From: JBAPRR01 sp049281195
Lineage (GTDB): Bacteria; Actinomycetota; Acidimicrobiia; Acidimicrobiales; CAVXTF01
DNA length: 20,104 nucleotides
Direction: 5' to 3'
Assembly: GCA_049281195.1 (NCBI GenBank)
Contig: JBAPRR010000447.1
Span: 1-20,104 of the forward strand
The notes beneath the pieces are model-generated. The model worked only from the letters and a program-made list of their open reading frames with translations. It ran no database searches and was not told where the DNA came from. Of this stretch, positions 1 to 7,457 are shown one piece after another. The translations under genes and the position numbers were made by a program. Each line of letters starts with the position of its first letter. Position 1 is the stretch's first letter.

Positions 1-675
1 GCAACAGGACAACTCCTCATGAGGTTCGACTCGGGTTTCTGGTCGAATGCAACGATCGCCACCTTGGAGCGTCTCGACGTCGGCTACACGATGGGCGTGA
101 AGATGGTGAAGTCCGTGAAAGAAGAGGTGTTGTTGATCGAAGAGTCCACCTGGAAGCAGATCGAATACACCGCTGACGGCGAGGCACAGGTCGCCGAGTG
201 CGACTACAGGGGCAGACGGCTCATCGTGCGACGGACCCGTCTCGTCGGTCGCCAGGCACAGCTTTGGCCGGACTGGAGACACTTCGGCTTCGTCACAGAC
301 CTCGGAGGCGATGCAATCGACCTCGATGCCTTCCACCGCAACCATGCGACAGTCGAGCTCGCGATAAAAGACCTGAAAGAGGGCTCCGGTCTCTCCCACG
401 TCCCGTCTGGACACTTCAGCGCGAACGCGGCGTGGCTTCTGTGCGCGGTTCTCGCCCATGACCTCATCCGATGGACCGCCATGCTCGGCGAGATGACACA
501 AACCGGGCAGCTCACAGTGGCGCGAACCGTGCGCACTTGCGTGCTCGCGGTCCCCGGACGCCTGGTCAGTCGTTCGGGACGTCGGACTCTGCGCATGCCA
601 CTCAGCTGGCCCTGGGCACGGGTATTCGAGAAAGCAATAGTTCTTCTCCGAGCATTGCCTCCCATCCCGGTGTAG
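1..675 (+). CDS. IS1380-like transposase, C-terminal part (5' end outside window)
   Basis: The frame is open from the first base and ends with TAG at 673-675, so the window holds only the C-terminal part of a DDE transposase. Visible marks are RFDSGFWS (bases 22-45), typical of the second catalytic Asp region, and RNHATVELAIKDLKEG with the probable catalytic Glu at bases 355-357. PSGHFSANAAWLL and a conserved WPWARVFEKA tail follow. This arrangement fits the IS1380 group of IS4-like cut-and-paste transposases (family knowledge, no search run). The C-terminal half shows no frameshift, so the element may be complete to the left. I could not find its right terminal inverted repeat because the left end is not in the window. 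The first ATG in frame (base 19) is internal to the protein and should not be taken as the start. Confidence 0.82.
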   Translation, partial: ATGQLLMRFDSGFWSNATIATLERLDVGYTMGVKMVKSVKEEVLLIEESTWKQIEYTADGEAQVAECDYRGRRLIVRRTRLVGRQAQLWPDWRHFGFVTDLGGDAIDLDAFHRNHATVELAIKDLKEGSGLSHVPSGHFSANAAWLLCAVLAHDLIRWTAMLGEMTQTGQLTVARTVRTCVLAVPGRLVSRSGRRTLRMPLSWPWARVFEKAIVLLRALPPIPV

Positions 676-1261
676 ATCCACCCCCGCGGCCGGCGCACCG
701 CAGACGACCCATGACGGCGCTGACAACCGAGACGAACAACCGAAGCGTTGGATCAACGCGGCCATATTTCGCTCAAGGACTCAGAACACGATCTGTGGAA
801 CTGACTTCGCCCAGATCAACTCAATTGACGAGCTGCTCGGGCGTGCATCGGTGGAACGAGGCTTAGCAACACCAGCGAATTCACCGAATACAACGCGTGA
901 ACCAAACGGGAGCTCTCCTTCGAAAGCGCACAGCGGTCGCGTAAATGCAGTACATGCCGAAGTCGTGGGATTTACGAAAACACCCGCCGGGAACCAGGTG
1001 ACAAAGTCGACAATCGACTTTCCGTCTGTCGGAGACTTCGGGAAGAGGCATACATCGGAACGCGCCGGTCTTCGAAAATAGAGCATTTTCCTCCTGAATT
1101 TCTCACCGTGGTGAAGTGAGCTCACATCGTTTCCGATGAGTCAGACCTGAATCGAAACGCGCGAACACAGACGGCCGAACTCGTTTCAGCAGGTGACTGG
1201 TTGTTCAAGATTTACGCAGTCAACACTGACGAATCCAGCAATTTTCGACGCAGCGATTTGC
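676..1261. other. Gene-poor stretch after the transposase
   Basis: No open frame here has a recognisable product. The longest, on the minus strand at 781-1125 and on the plus strand at 851-1081, lack convincing start signals and family motifs. The right end of the insertion sequence should lie somewhere after 675. Base composition falls toward the right: 1081-1140 is 29 G+C out of 60 by my count, well below the neighbouring genes. Short inverted repeats cluster at 1102-1125, including TCACC-GT-GGTGA (1103-1114) and GTGAGCTCAC (1116-1125). I read the region as IS flank or decayed horizontally acquired DNA. Confidence 0.5.
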
Positions 1262-1277
1262 TCGCTACATGTAGCGA
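1262..1277. promoter_or_regulatory. 16-bp perfect palindrome upstream of the TetR promoter
   Basis: TCGCTACATGTAGCGA is identical to its own reverse complement over all 16 bases. It lies about 15 bases upstream of the proposed -35 box of the TetR-family gene. Its size and symmetry suit binding by a dimeric regulator. Which protein binds it cannot be seen; the neighbouring TetR protein is the obvious candidate. Confidence 0.5.
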
Positions 1278-1291
1278 CCTTGTAATGAACT

Positions 1292-1321
1292 TTGGCACCG
1301 CCCCAAGGGGCCATATAAGAT
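1292..1321 (+). promoter_or_regulatory. Promoter of the TetR-family gene
   Basis: TTGGCA at 1292-1297 and TATAAG at 1314-1319 (16-base spacer), or TAAGAT at 1316-1321 (18-base spacer), form a sigma-70-type promoter in an AT-richer stretch. Transcription would start near 1325-1330 and leave a leader of about 55 bases before the GTG at 1383. Confidence 0.5.
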
Positions 1322-1322
1322 A

Positions 1323-1339
1323 TTCTCAAATAGTGAGAA
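1323..1339. promoter_or_regulatory. Inverted repeat over the TetR transcription start (candidate operator)
   Basis: TTCTCA-AATAG-TGAGAA is a perfect 6-base inverted repeat with a 5-base centre. It sits directly downstream of the -10 box, over the expected transcription start. This is the usual place for an autoregulatory operator of a TetR-family repressor. A second GC-rich inverted repeat, CCCC-TCA-GGGG (1341-1351), follows immediately. Confidence 0.5.
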
Positions 1340-1382
1340 CCCCCTCAGGGGTCTTGGGGGATTAGCGGAAGGTACTTCTGGC

Positions 1383-2006
1383 GTGCCTAAAGCAGTCGAC
1401 CACGATGAACGACGCGGTGAACTAGCGGACGCAGTCCTCCGGGTAGTTGCAGGGGGCGGCGTAAGAGCTGTCACATTGCGCGCCGTAGCAGTCGAAGCGG
1501 ATTGGTCAACTGGCGCACTAAACCACTACTTCAACGGCAAGGACGATTTGCTCGTCGGCGCGCTCAAGCGTGCAATGCAGATAATCCGTGAAAAGGTCGC
1601 CATATCCCAGGGTCTTCCGAGCGCTCGGCTGGCTTTGGAGCAGATGCTGGTCCACGTTCTTCCCGTCGACGACACCAGGCTCGCCTTCGCACGGGTGTGG
1701 CTCTCCTTCTGTGGAGAGGCCGTTGCCGGGGCCGAGATCCGGCAGTACCTGGCGGACTCGGACGACCTTTACCGAAGGGATCTCGCCGACACAGTGAGGC
1801 GAGGACAGCAGGCCGAGGAGTTCGACGGGTCTCTTGATCCCTACGATGTCGCCGACACGCTCGCGGCCCTGGTGCAGGGCATGGCTACGAGGACGATCAT
1901 CCAAGGTCAGGGCGCAAGGCCCGATCACTTCGAGGATGCGGTGCAAGGTTGGGTCAGAGCCTTCGCACCGGCACGGATTGCCGCCAAGGAATCACTGACT
2001 CTCTGA
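1383..2006 (+). CDS. TetR/AcrR-family transcriptional regulator, BetI-like
   Basis: This 207-residue protein has the TetR layout. An N-terminal helix-turn-helix covers about residues 12-55 and reads ELADAVLRVVAGGGVRAVTL, then VEADWSTGALNHYFNGKDDL. A helical ligand-binding and dimerisation domain of about 150 residues follows. The STGALNHYF plus KDDLL pattern is the BetI-type recognition helix. The start is GTG at 1383, giving MPKAVDH as in many homologues; GGAAGG lies about 10 bases upstream. No enzyme or pump gene lies beside it, so the regulon cannot be read from context. The promoter and inverted repeats upstream suggest autorepression. The gene sits between an IS element and an unknown gene, outside the conserved housekeeping block, which fits an accessory locus. 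Confidence 0.88.
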   Translation: MPKAVDHDERRGELADAVLRVVAGGGVRAVTLRAVAVEADWSTGALNHYFNGKDDLLVGALKRAMQIIREKVAISQGLPSARLALEQMLVHVLPVDDTRLAFARVWLSFCGEAVAGAEIRQYLADSDDLYRRDLADTVRRGQQAEEFDGSLDPYDVADTLAALVQGMATRTIIQGQGARPDHFEDAVQGWVRAFAPARIAAKESLTL

Positions 2007-2074
2007 GGCGCTCAGCCACCCATCGGCGTCGGCATCGGCCGAGCCGCCCACGTCAGGATCATCTCTCCGACCAT

Positions 2075-2100
2075 CTGAACTCGGCGCGTCCGAGTTTCAG
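2075..2100 (+). terminator. Strong hairpin after the TetR gene, no U-tract
   Basis: CTGAACTCGG, a CGCGT loop, then CCGAG-T-TTCAG pair as a 10-bp stem with one bulged T. It lies 68 bases after the TetR stop and just before the promoter of the next gene. There is no clear run of T after it, so intrinsic termination is only a guess. It may instead be an operator or an insulating hairpin. Confidence 0.4.
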
Positions 2101-2122
2101 TCGCGCCCCGAAAGGATTCCTG

Positions 2123-2152
2123 TTGACATCCTTTCATTCCTTTTCATAAAGT
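2123..2152 (+). promoter_or_regulatory. Promoter of the 145-residue unknown gene, probably leaderless
   Basis: A perfect TTGACA at 2123-2128 is followed 18 bases later by TAAAGT (2147-2152); a 16-base spacing to CATAAA also works. The start codon ATG at 2160 is 7 bases past the -10 box, where transcription would begin. No Shine-Dalgarno sequence is present, so the mRNA would be leaderless, as is common in actinobacteria. Confidence 0.6.
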
Positions 2153-2159
2153 TCTACAC

Positions 2160-2597
2160 ATGACCATGACAGGCCGATCCGGGGGTGCATCCGAGGGGCC
2201 ACCCGACGGACCCCTGAACCCGAACGACATCGCATGGGCTGACGGACCCGAGGTGCTCGAGCTGATCCAGGGCGTTCCCGCATTCGTCGCCCGGTACCTG
2301 GACCTCATCGAGCAGGCCGACGGGCTCCCCGGAAGCGAGGTGGCGTTCACCGAGTTCGCGGACTTTGTCTCCGAGCTCGCCTCTCTGCCGAACCCGGGCC
2401 AGCCGACCGGCCTGGCCGAGTGCATGCGGACCATAGAAAAGGTCGCCGCAACATCTGAGGACGCCGAGGACCTGATCGGCTGGTCGTTTCTCGACTACCT
2501 GTCGCTGGACGCCCGTCGCGCCGTCTTAGCGGTGCTCGGTCCGGTTACCCGCAAGATCCTCGAGACAGTCGAGGATCCGGGCGGTTCATCTGATTGA
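2160..2597 (+). CDS. Hypothetical protein, acidic, 145 residues
   Basis: I do not recognise this protein. It has a flexible Gly/Pro-rich first 25 residues, then a predicted helical body of about 115 residues rich in Glu and Asp. It has no signal peptide, membrane segment or Cys motif. The segment around residues 106-136 (IGWSFLDYLSL, then AVLAVLGPVTRKILE) loosely recalls the ends of small immunity-like helical proteins such as DUF7674, but this is impression only. GC-rich codon use like that of the neighbours supports real coding. The ATG at 2160 is chosen because a consensus promoter ends directly before it; ATG 2166 is an alternative. It is convergent with the cupin gene and separated from it by a hairpin. 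Its own promoter suggests single-gene transcription. Confidence 0.7.
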   Translation: MTMTGRSGGASEGPPDGPLNPNDIAWADGPEVLELIQGVPAFVARYLDLIEQADGLPGSEVAFTEFADFVSELASLPNPGQPTGLAECMRTIEKVAATSEDAEDLIGWSFLDYLSLDARRAVLAVLGPVTRKILETVEDPGGSSD

Positions 2598-2607
2598 CCG
2601 ACGAAGC

Positions 2608-2634
2608 CACCGGCCGAGCCGGGCGCGGCCGGTG
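2608..2634. terminator. Bidirectional terminator-type hairpin between convergent genes
   Basis: CACCGGCC and GGCCGGTG form a perfect 8-bp GC-rich stem with an 11-base loop. It fills the 44-base gap between the convergent stops at 2597 (+) and 2642 (-). Position and symmetry suit termination in both directions, although neither side has a good T-run. Confidence 0.6.
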
Positions 2635-2641
2635 CTGTGGT

Positions 2642-2983
2642 TCAGTCAGAAGCCGTAACCTTCGCCGCCTCAACGCAGATCACGCCGTTCGGTCCGACAG
2701 TCGCAGCGTGCGAGATGCCTTCGCCAAGTTCGAGCCTGTCACCTGCTTCGAGCAGAACATCATGAACCGTGCCCGACGCGTCACGCGGATGGAAGGCGAT
2801 GCTCCCCACAATGCAGTAGATGACCTTGGTGTACGGATGCTCGTGGGCTATGTACCGGTAGTCAGGCCCGTTCTGCCACGCTGCGGGATCAAGGCCTTCC
2901 GCGGCCAGCTTCTCCTCGGCCTGTTCACGAGTGAGAGGCAATCCTTCCCGACGAATAACAGTGACGCCCCTTACCTCCGCCAT
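2642..2983 (-). CDS. Small single-domain cupin protein
   Basis: This 113-residue protein has one cupin beta-barrel. Motif 1 is around YIAHEHPYTKVIYCIVGS (H47, H49, G60). Motif 2 is GDRLELGEGISHAATVG (G81, H92). The two His of motif 1 and the His of motif 2 are present, but the usual Glu of motif 1 is replaced near K53, so metal binding may be altered or lost. The N-terminal helix with PLTREQAEEKLAAEGLDP resembles uncharacterised actinobacterial cupins. AAGGAGG four bases before the ATG is a near-perfect ribosome-binding site. The gene begins 21 bases after the pheT stop on the same strand, so it is probably the last gene of the infC-pheT operon. Substrate and function cannot be told from sequence. 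Confidence 0.8.
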   Translation of the reverse strand: MAEVRGVTVIRREGLPLTREQAEEKLAAEGLDPAAWQNGPDYRYIAHEHPYTKVIYCIVGSIAFHPRDASGTVHDVLLEAGDRLELGEGISHAATVGPNGVICVEAAKVTASD

Positions 2984-3004
2984 GACGCCTCCTTGCGGGG
3001 TGGA

Positions 3005-5512
3005 TCAGCTTCGAATCCTCGCCTGGTGTTCGTTCTCCGCCGCAGCTATGCACTCCGAGCGCAGTGTTGCCACCTCGCCATCCGTGAGAGTGCGGTCGAC
3101 TGCGCAAAACCGTAACCGGAAAGCGAGGCTCCTTTCACCTGGTTCGAGCCCCGCGCCCCGATAGACGTCGAAGAGCCAGATGCGTTCGAGAAGTTCCCCA
3201 CCGGCATGACGGAGCGTCTGCTCGAGCTTGGACGCGGCAACGGTTTCCGAAACGACGAAGGCCAGGTCGATGTCCGCGGACGGATACCTGCTGACCGGTG
3301 CGAGCGAGTCACTTCTCGCCGGTGCGTGCTCGAACAACATGCCGACGTCGAACATCAGCCAACCGACTCTGCTTGCAGTCGCATCTATGCCGAATGACGT
3401 GATTACTTCGGGATCGATCTCGCCAACCTCGCCTATTGCGGTCCCCGTTGCTTCGCCTTCGGTGATCACGAGTGAGGCCCTGCGTGTCGGGTGCAAGCCT
3501 CTCCCCCACCCGGTCCACGAATGGGGGTGCTCCTCTGTGTCTTCGCGGAAGACCTGGTCAACGTCGACACCGTCGATACCTGTCGCGTCGGCGATCGCCT
3601 TCCACGCAGCGGCCGCGGACTTCGCATCGTCTGTGGGCCCGGCCAGCAGAAGCCCGGCGACCTCACGTTCCACGGCCACGGGAAGGGCCGGATCCGAGTG
3701 CTCCAGCGACTTCTTCAGATGATCCGCGCTCGGGACATCGAATACGTTCCCCACTTCGAAAAGCCGGATCCCTCCCTGCCTTCTGTTGACGTTGAACTCC
3801 AGAGCCCTGAGCAACCCAGGCATGAGTGACCGCCTGAGGACCGACTCGTCCGGGGTGAGTGGGTTCACCACAGATATCTCAGGGCCAACGAGTCGGGAAC
3901 GCTCGTGGTCGCCTGGCTGGATCAGTGAAGGGGTCCACGCTTCGTGCGCACCGGTATGCGCGAGGGCGGCACGCAAACGCCGGCGTGATCGTTGAAAGGG
4001 AGTCAGAGCCCCGACTTGAGCAGGCCTGCGGTTGAGGCGCGCGATCGATTGGTATCCGTGATGCCGCGCCACCTCTTCGATGACGTCGATCTCTCGCGTC
4101 GTATCAGGGCGGAAGGTCGGAACGGTTACCTCGATGGTCCCGTCGTTCTGCCTGTCTGCCCTGAATCCGATCGGCTCCAGGTAAGAGGCGATCTCCGTCG
4201 CATCAAGCTCCGTCCCCAGGATCTTGTTGAGACGGCCCGGACGAACTGACACGTGAAGAGCCTTGGGTACCTCGCCGCGGACGTCGATCGGATCACCTAG
4301 AACTCCGAAGCCATCTCCGGCCGACCAACCGAGTACCTCGCACAACCGTCTCACCGACAGGTCGATCCCCTCGGGATCACAGCCGCGCTCGAAACGAATA
4401 GACGCCTCGGTCCTGAGTCCCAGGCGAAGAGATGTTCTCGCTATCGCCATCGGCAAAAAGTACGCGGCCTCGAGAAGCACGCGATCGGTCGTCTCCGATA
4501 TCTCGGTGGAGGCTCCGCCCATGACGCCTCCGATGCCTATCGGCACGTCGTCGCCGTCGCAGATCAGGCAGTCGCGCCTCTGGTCGCCGGGACCGACCGA
4601 GCGCTCCGCGATCCGGCGCTCGACGCCGTCGAGGGTCACCACCACCTCACCGGGAACTCCGGCCCTGGCGCGCAGTGTCTGGCGCGCCACTCGATCGAGA
4701 TCGTAGGGATGGGTGGGCTGACCGAGCTCGAGCATCACGTAGTTGGACGCGTCGACCACATTGTTGAGCGGCCGCATTCCGGCAAGAACAAGTCGTCTCG
4801 CGACGACCGCAGGCGACTGCCGGATCGTGAAGCCCGTCAGGACGCGTGCGGTGAATCTCGGGCACAGATCGGGGTCCGGCACCTCGACCGACTCGAGAAA
4901 GCCGCTCGCCGTCACCGGTATGAGCTCGGGGGGTGTCGGCAAGGTGAATTCGAGCTTCAAGCGCGCCGCGAGATCCCTGGCCACGCCGGCGACGCACATC
5001 GCATCGGGCCTGTTCGCCTCCACCGCGATGTCGAAGACGGTGTCGCGCTCGATCCCGAGGGCCTCGGTGAGCGGCATGCCTGGCACTGCACCCTCGGCGT
5101 CGCTGCCAAGCACCAGAAGCCCTCCGGAGTCGTCGGAAAGTCCGAGCTCCTTGCCCGAACAGAGCATCCCTTCTGAAGCGACGCCCTTCATCTTGCGACG
5201 GCCGATCTCCATCCCACCCGGTAAGACGGTTCCTACGGGAGCGAGCGGGACCAGATCCCCCACTTCGAAGTTCCAGGCACCACAGACGATCTGGACCGCT
5301 TTGCCGCCGGCATCGACGACGACGCGCCTGATCCGATCGGCCCCCTCGATCGCCGATATCTCGCTCACCCGCACCACGACGATGTCGCCGAGGCCCTCAC
5401 CGACCTGCTCCACGCCTTCTACGACGAGGCCTAACCCGTCGAGCTCACCGACGAGGTCGAGCGCGGGACCGAACGCCGCGAAATCCTTGAGCCACGAGTA
5501 GGGAACGCGCAC
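3005..5512 (-). CDS. pheT: Phenylalanine--tRNA ligase beta subunit
   Basis: PheT is the large subunit of the alpha2-beta2 cytoplasmic enzyme that charges tRNA-Phe, and carries editing and tRNA-binding modules. The 835-residue product shows the standard order. An EMAP/OB-type tRNA-binding domain (about residues 40-140) contains IVCGAWNFEVGDLVPLA. The B3/B4 editing domain holds VEANRPDAMCVAGVARDLAA. A B5 domain follows (HVSVRPGRLNKILGTEL). The C-terminal FDX-ACB domain begins at SRYPSADIDLAFVV. The start is GTG at 5512 (VRVPYSWLKDF), 8 bases after the pheS stop with AGGGA in front. The frame stays open upstream to 6088, but that part is antiparallel-free shadow inside pheS. Length is normal and no residues look broken. 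Confidence 0.97.
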   Translation of the reverse strand: MRVPYSWLKDFAAFGPALDLVGELDGLGLVVEGVEQVGEGLGDIVVVRVSEISAIEGADRIRRVVVDAGGKAVQIVCGAWNFEVGDLVPLAPVGTVLPGGMEIGRRKMKGVASEGMLCSGKELGLSDDSGGLLVLGSDAEGAVPGMPLTEALGIERDTVFDIAVEANRPDAMCVAGVARDLAARLKLEFTLPTPPELIPVTASGFLESVEVPDPDLCPRFTARVLTGFTIRQSPAVVARRLVLAGMRPLNNVVDASNYVMLELGQPTHPYDLDRVARQTLRARAGVPGEVVVTLDGVERRIAERSVGPGDQRRDCLICDGDDVPIGIGGVMGGASTEISETTDRVLLEAAYFLPMAIARTSLRLGLRTEASIRFERGCDPEGIDLSVRRLCEVLGWSAGDGFGVLGDPIDVRGEVPKALHVSVRPGRLNKILGTELDATEIASYLEPIGFRADRQNDGTIEVTVPTFRPDTTREIDVIEEVARHHGYQSIARLNRRPAQVGALTPFQRSRRRLRAALAHTGAHEAWTPSLIQPGDHERSRLVGPEISVVNPLTPDESVLRRSLMPGLLRALEFNVNRRQGGIRLFEVGNVFDVPSADHLKKSLEHSDPALPVAVEREVAGLLLAGPTDDAKSAAAAWKAIADATGIDGVDVDQVFREDTEEHPHSWTGWGRGLHPTRRASLVITEGEATGTAIGEVGEIDPEVITSFGIDATASRVGWLMFDVGMLFEHAPARSDSLAPVSRYPSADIDLAFVVSETVAASKLEQTLRHAGGELLERIWLFDVYRGAGLEPGERSLAFRLRFCAVDRTLTDGEVATLRSECIAAAENEHQARIRS

Positions 5513-5520
5513 CGTTGTCC

Positions 5521-6576
5521 CTAACCCTGCTGCAGGACGCGGACGTCGTTCTCGAGCATCACCCGCATGTCGGCGATGCCGTGGCGCATCTGGGCACAGC
5601 GGTCGATCCCGAAACCGAACGCGAAGCCAGACCATTCCTCTGGGTCGATCCCCACTGCTTCGAACACCGCGGGATCCACCATCCCGCATCCGCCGAGCTC
5701 CACCCAACCCGTGTGCGAGCACGTCCGGCAACCCGCCCCTTTGCAGATGGTGCAGGTGATCTCGAACTCGGCGGAGGGCTCGGTGAAAGGGAAGAATGCC
5801 GGACGAAGCCGCGAATGAATGCCCGGACCGAAGTAGGCGCCGGTGAACGTTTCGATGGTGCCGGCCAGATCTCCGAAGCTGACATCGCGATCGACTACCA
5901 GTCCTTCGACCTGATGGAAGATCGCCAGGTGTCGCGAGTCGGGTGTGTCGCGTCTGTAGCAACGGCCGGGCATGACCGCATAGATGGGTGGCGCCTGCGA
6001 CTGCATGAGTCGGATCTGGACCGGAGATGTGTGGGTTCTCAGAAGTACGGTCCCCGGTTCCCCGATGTCGAGATAGAAGGTGTCCCACATCGCCCGCGCC
6101 GGATGCGCCGGTGGGATGTTGAGCGCCTCGAAGTTGTACCAGTCCGTCTCCACCTCCGGACCTTCTGCGACCACGAGACCCATCCCTACGAAAACGTCCT
6201 CGAGCTCTTCGCGCGTCCGCTGCACCAGATGGAGATGACCCGCCGGACTGATCGCAGACAGCCCGGCGCCTGTGGGATCGGCCAGCTCGGTCAGATCCAT
6301 GCGATCGAGCAAAAGCCGCTCGCGGCGTTCTGACTCTCTGAGCACTGCGCGCTTTTCCGCGATCAGGTCCTCGATATCGGATCGGGCAACGCCGAGCGAC
6401 CTTCCGACCTCGCGGCGCTGTTCGGGATCGAGGCCGCCGAGTTGACGGTTGGCCTTCGAGAGGTCGGACTGCTTGCCGATCAGGTCGATTTCAGCCGCGT
6501 GCAGATCGTCGAGCGTCGCGGCTTGTTCGATCCGGTGCCTGGCACCGGACAAGAGGGTTTCGATGTCGAGATTCAC
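5521..6576 (-). CDS. pheS: Phenylalanine--tRNA ligase alpha subunit
   Basis: PheS is the catalytic class II subunit that activates phenylalanine and transfers it to tRNA-Phe together with PheT. The 351-residue product has an N-terminal coiled-coil arm (residues 5-95) and motif 2 with GRCYRRDTPDSRH (204-215). The Phe-pocket region is FFPFTEPSAEFEI (261-273), and motif 3 is GFAFGFGIDRCAQMRHGI (317-334). Four cysteines at 275, 278, 283 and 286, followed by HTGWVELGGCGMV, match the zinc-ribbon-like insert of many PheS proteins. GTG at 6576 overlaps the methyltransferase stop as GTGA, which implies translational coupling. No Shine-Dalgarno sequence is obvious in front of it. Confidence 0.97.
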   Translation of the reverse strand: MNLDIETLLSGARHRIEQAATLDDLHAAEIDLIGKQSDLSKANRQLGGLDPEQRREVGRSLGVARSDIEDLIAEKRAVLRESERRERLLLDRMDLTELADPTGAGLSAISPAGHLHLVQRTREELEDVFVGMGLVVAEGPEVETDWYNFEALNIPPAHPARAMWDTFYLDIGEPGTVLLRTHTSPVQIRLMQSQAPPIYAVMPGRCYRRDTPDSRHLAIFHQVEGLVVDRDVSFGDLAGTIETFTGAYFGPGIHSRLRPAFFPFTEPSAEFEITCTICKGAGCRTCSHTGWVELGGCGMVDPAVFEAVGIDPEEWSGFAFGFGIDRCAQMRHGIADMRVMLENDVRVLQQG

Positions 6577-7457
6577 TGTTTTGCCAGATCGTTCCGACCT
6601 GCTAGATCGTTCCCGCTTGTTAACTCGTTCCGGCCGTTGACGGCATCGGCCACCCCGGCAAGCGTAGAACGCTGCCGCAGAGCCTCGAAGCAGAGCACGG
6701 CCCCGGCGATGGCGACATTCAGAGATTCCGCGTGGCCGGTCATGTTCACCGACACGAGCTCGCCGACATGTGACCTGACGGTATCGTCCAGGCCCGACGC
6801 CTCGTTTCCGAGCACCAGAGCCGATTTACGCGACCAGTCCACTTCGGTGTGCGGAGTGCCGCCGTGTGCCACGGCGCCTCGCAACATGAACCCGTGGGAC
6901 ACCAGCCAGTCGAGCGCTTCAGGTGCGGTCACCCCTGTCACCAGAGGTAGGTGCAGCACCGAGCCGGCTGACGCCCGCACCGTCTTCGGGTTGAACGGAT
7001 CCACCGTCCCGTCGCAGCACACCACACCGCCCGCGCCGGCAGCGTCGGCGCTTCTGATGAGCGCACCGGCGTTTCCCGGGTCGCGCACATCGACGCACAC
7101 CACCACGAACTGGGCATCGGCGATGTCGTCCAAAGTCGCTTCGGGGGTCCTGACGACGGCGAGCACCGGCTGAGGGGTCACGGTGTCGGCGACCTTCTCC
7201 AAAACGCCGGGAGCAAGCTCGAATGCACGGGCACCCGCGCTCATCGCCCGTTCCACCGAGCGGCGCACCGGCGTCTGACCCAGGGTCCCCGCACCCACAT
7301 AGACGGCTTCAACCGATGCCCCCGCATCGAGCGCGCAGTCGAGAAGCTTCGCTCCTTCGGCTACGAAGGCCCGGTCCCCGCTACGCGCGCTTCGCCTCTG
7401 CAGCAGACGTCGGAGTCGCTGCACACGTTGGTGCCGCGGACCGAGCCTTGTTGTCAG
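6573..7457 (-). CDS. TrmH/SpoU-family RNA 2'-O-methyltransferase
   Basis: The protein has the SPOUT trefoil-knot signatures of the TrmH family, which uses S-adenosylmethionine to methylate a ribose in rRNA or tRNA. They are RDPGNAGALIRSADAAGA (from residue 125), LVLGNEASGL and MTGHAESLNVAIAGAVLCFE (from 239). The N-terminal substrate-binding domain includes AFVAEGAKLL. The first ordinary start is GTG at 7424, but conserved family sequence continues upstream as LTTRLGPRHQRVQRLRRLL. Only CTG at 7457 can begin it before a stop. That CTG overlaps the rplT stop as CTGA and has GGGGAG six bases upstream. I therefore use CTG, giving 294 residues. The tail after residue 270 is a short repeat of GRNEL/GNDL/GRNDL. 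The target nucleotide is unknown; the rplT-pheS position is usual for tsnR/rlmB-like genes in actinobacteria. Confidence 0.9.
   Translation of the reverse strand: MTTRLGPRHQRVQRLRRLLQRRSARSGDRAFVAEGAKLLDCALDAGASVEAVYVGAGTLGQTPVRRSVERAMSAGARAFELAPGVLEKVADTVTPQPVLAVVRTPEATLDDIADAQFVVVCVDVRDPGNAGALIRSADAAGAGGVVCCDGTVDPFNPKTVRASAGSVLHLPLVTGVTAPEALDWLVSHGFMLRGAVAHGGTPHTEVDWSRKSALVLGNEASGLDDTVRSHVGELVSVNMTGHAESLNVAIAGAVLCFEALRQRSTLAGVADAVNGRNELTSGNDLAGRNDLAKQ

Noticed and set aside
781..1125. Minus-strand open frame of 114 codons in the gene-poor strip
   Set aside because: No recognisable motif, no convincing ribosome-binding site, and composition does not look strongly coding.
3001..3160. TTCGAATCC and GGTTCGAGCCC stretches resembling the T-loop of tRNA genes
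   Set aside because: They lie in the coding 3' end of pheT and no cloverleaf can be built around them.
5513..6088. Upstream extension of the pheT frame, giving a 1027-residue protein
   Set aside because: It lies within pheS in another frame and reads as low-complexity Arg/His/Gly sequence; the true family start VRVPYSWL is at 5512.
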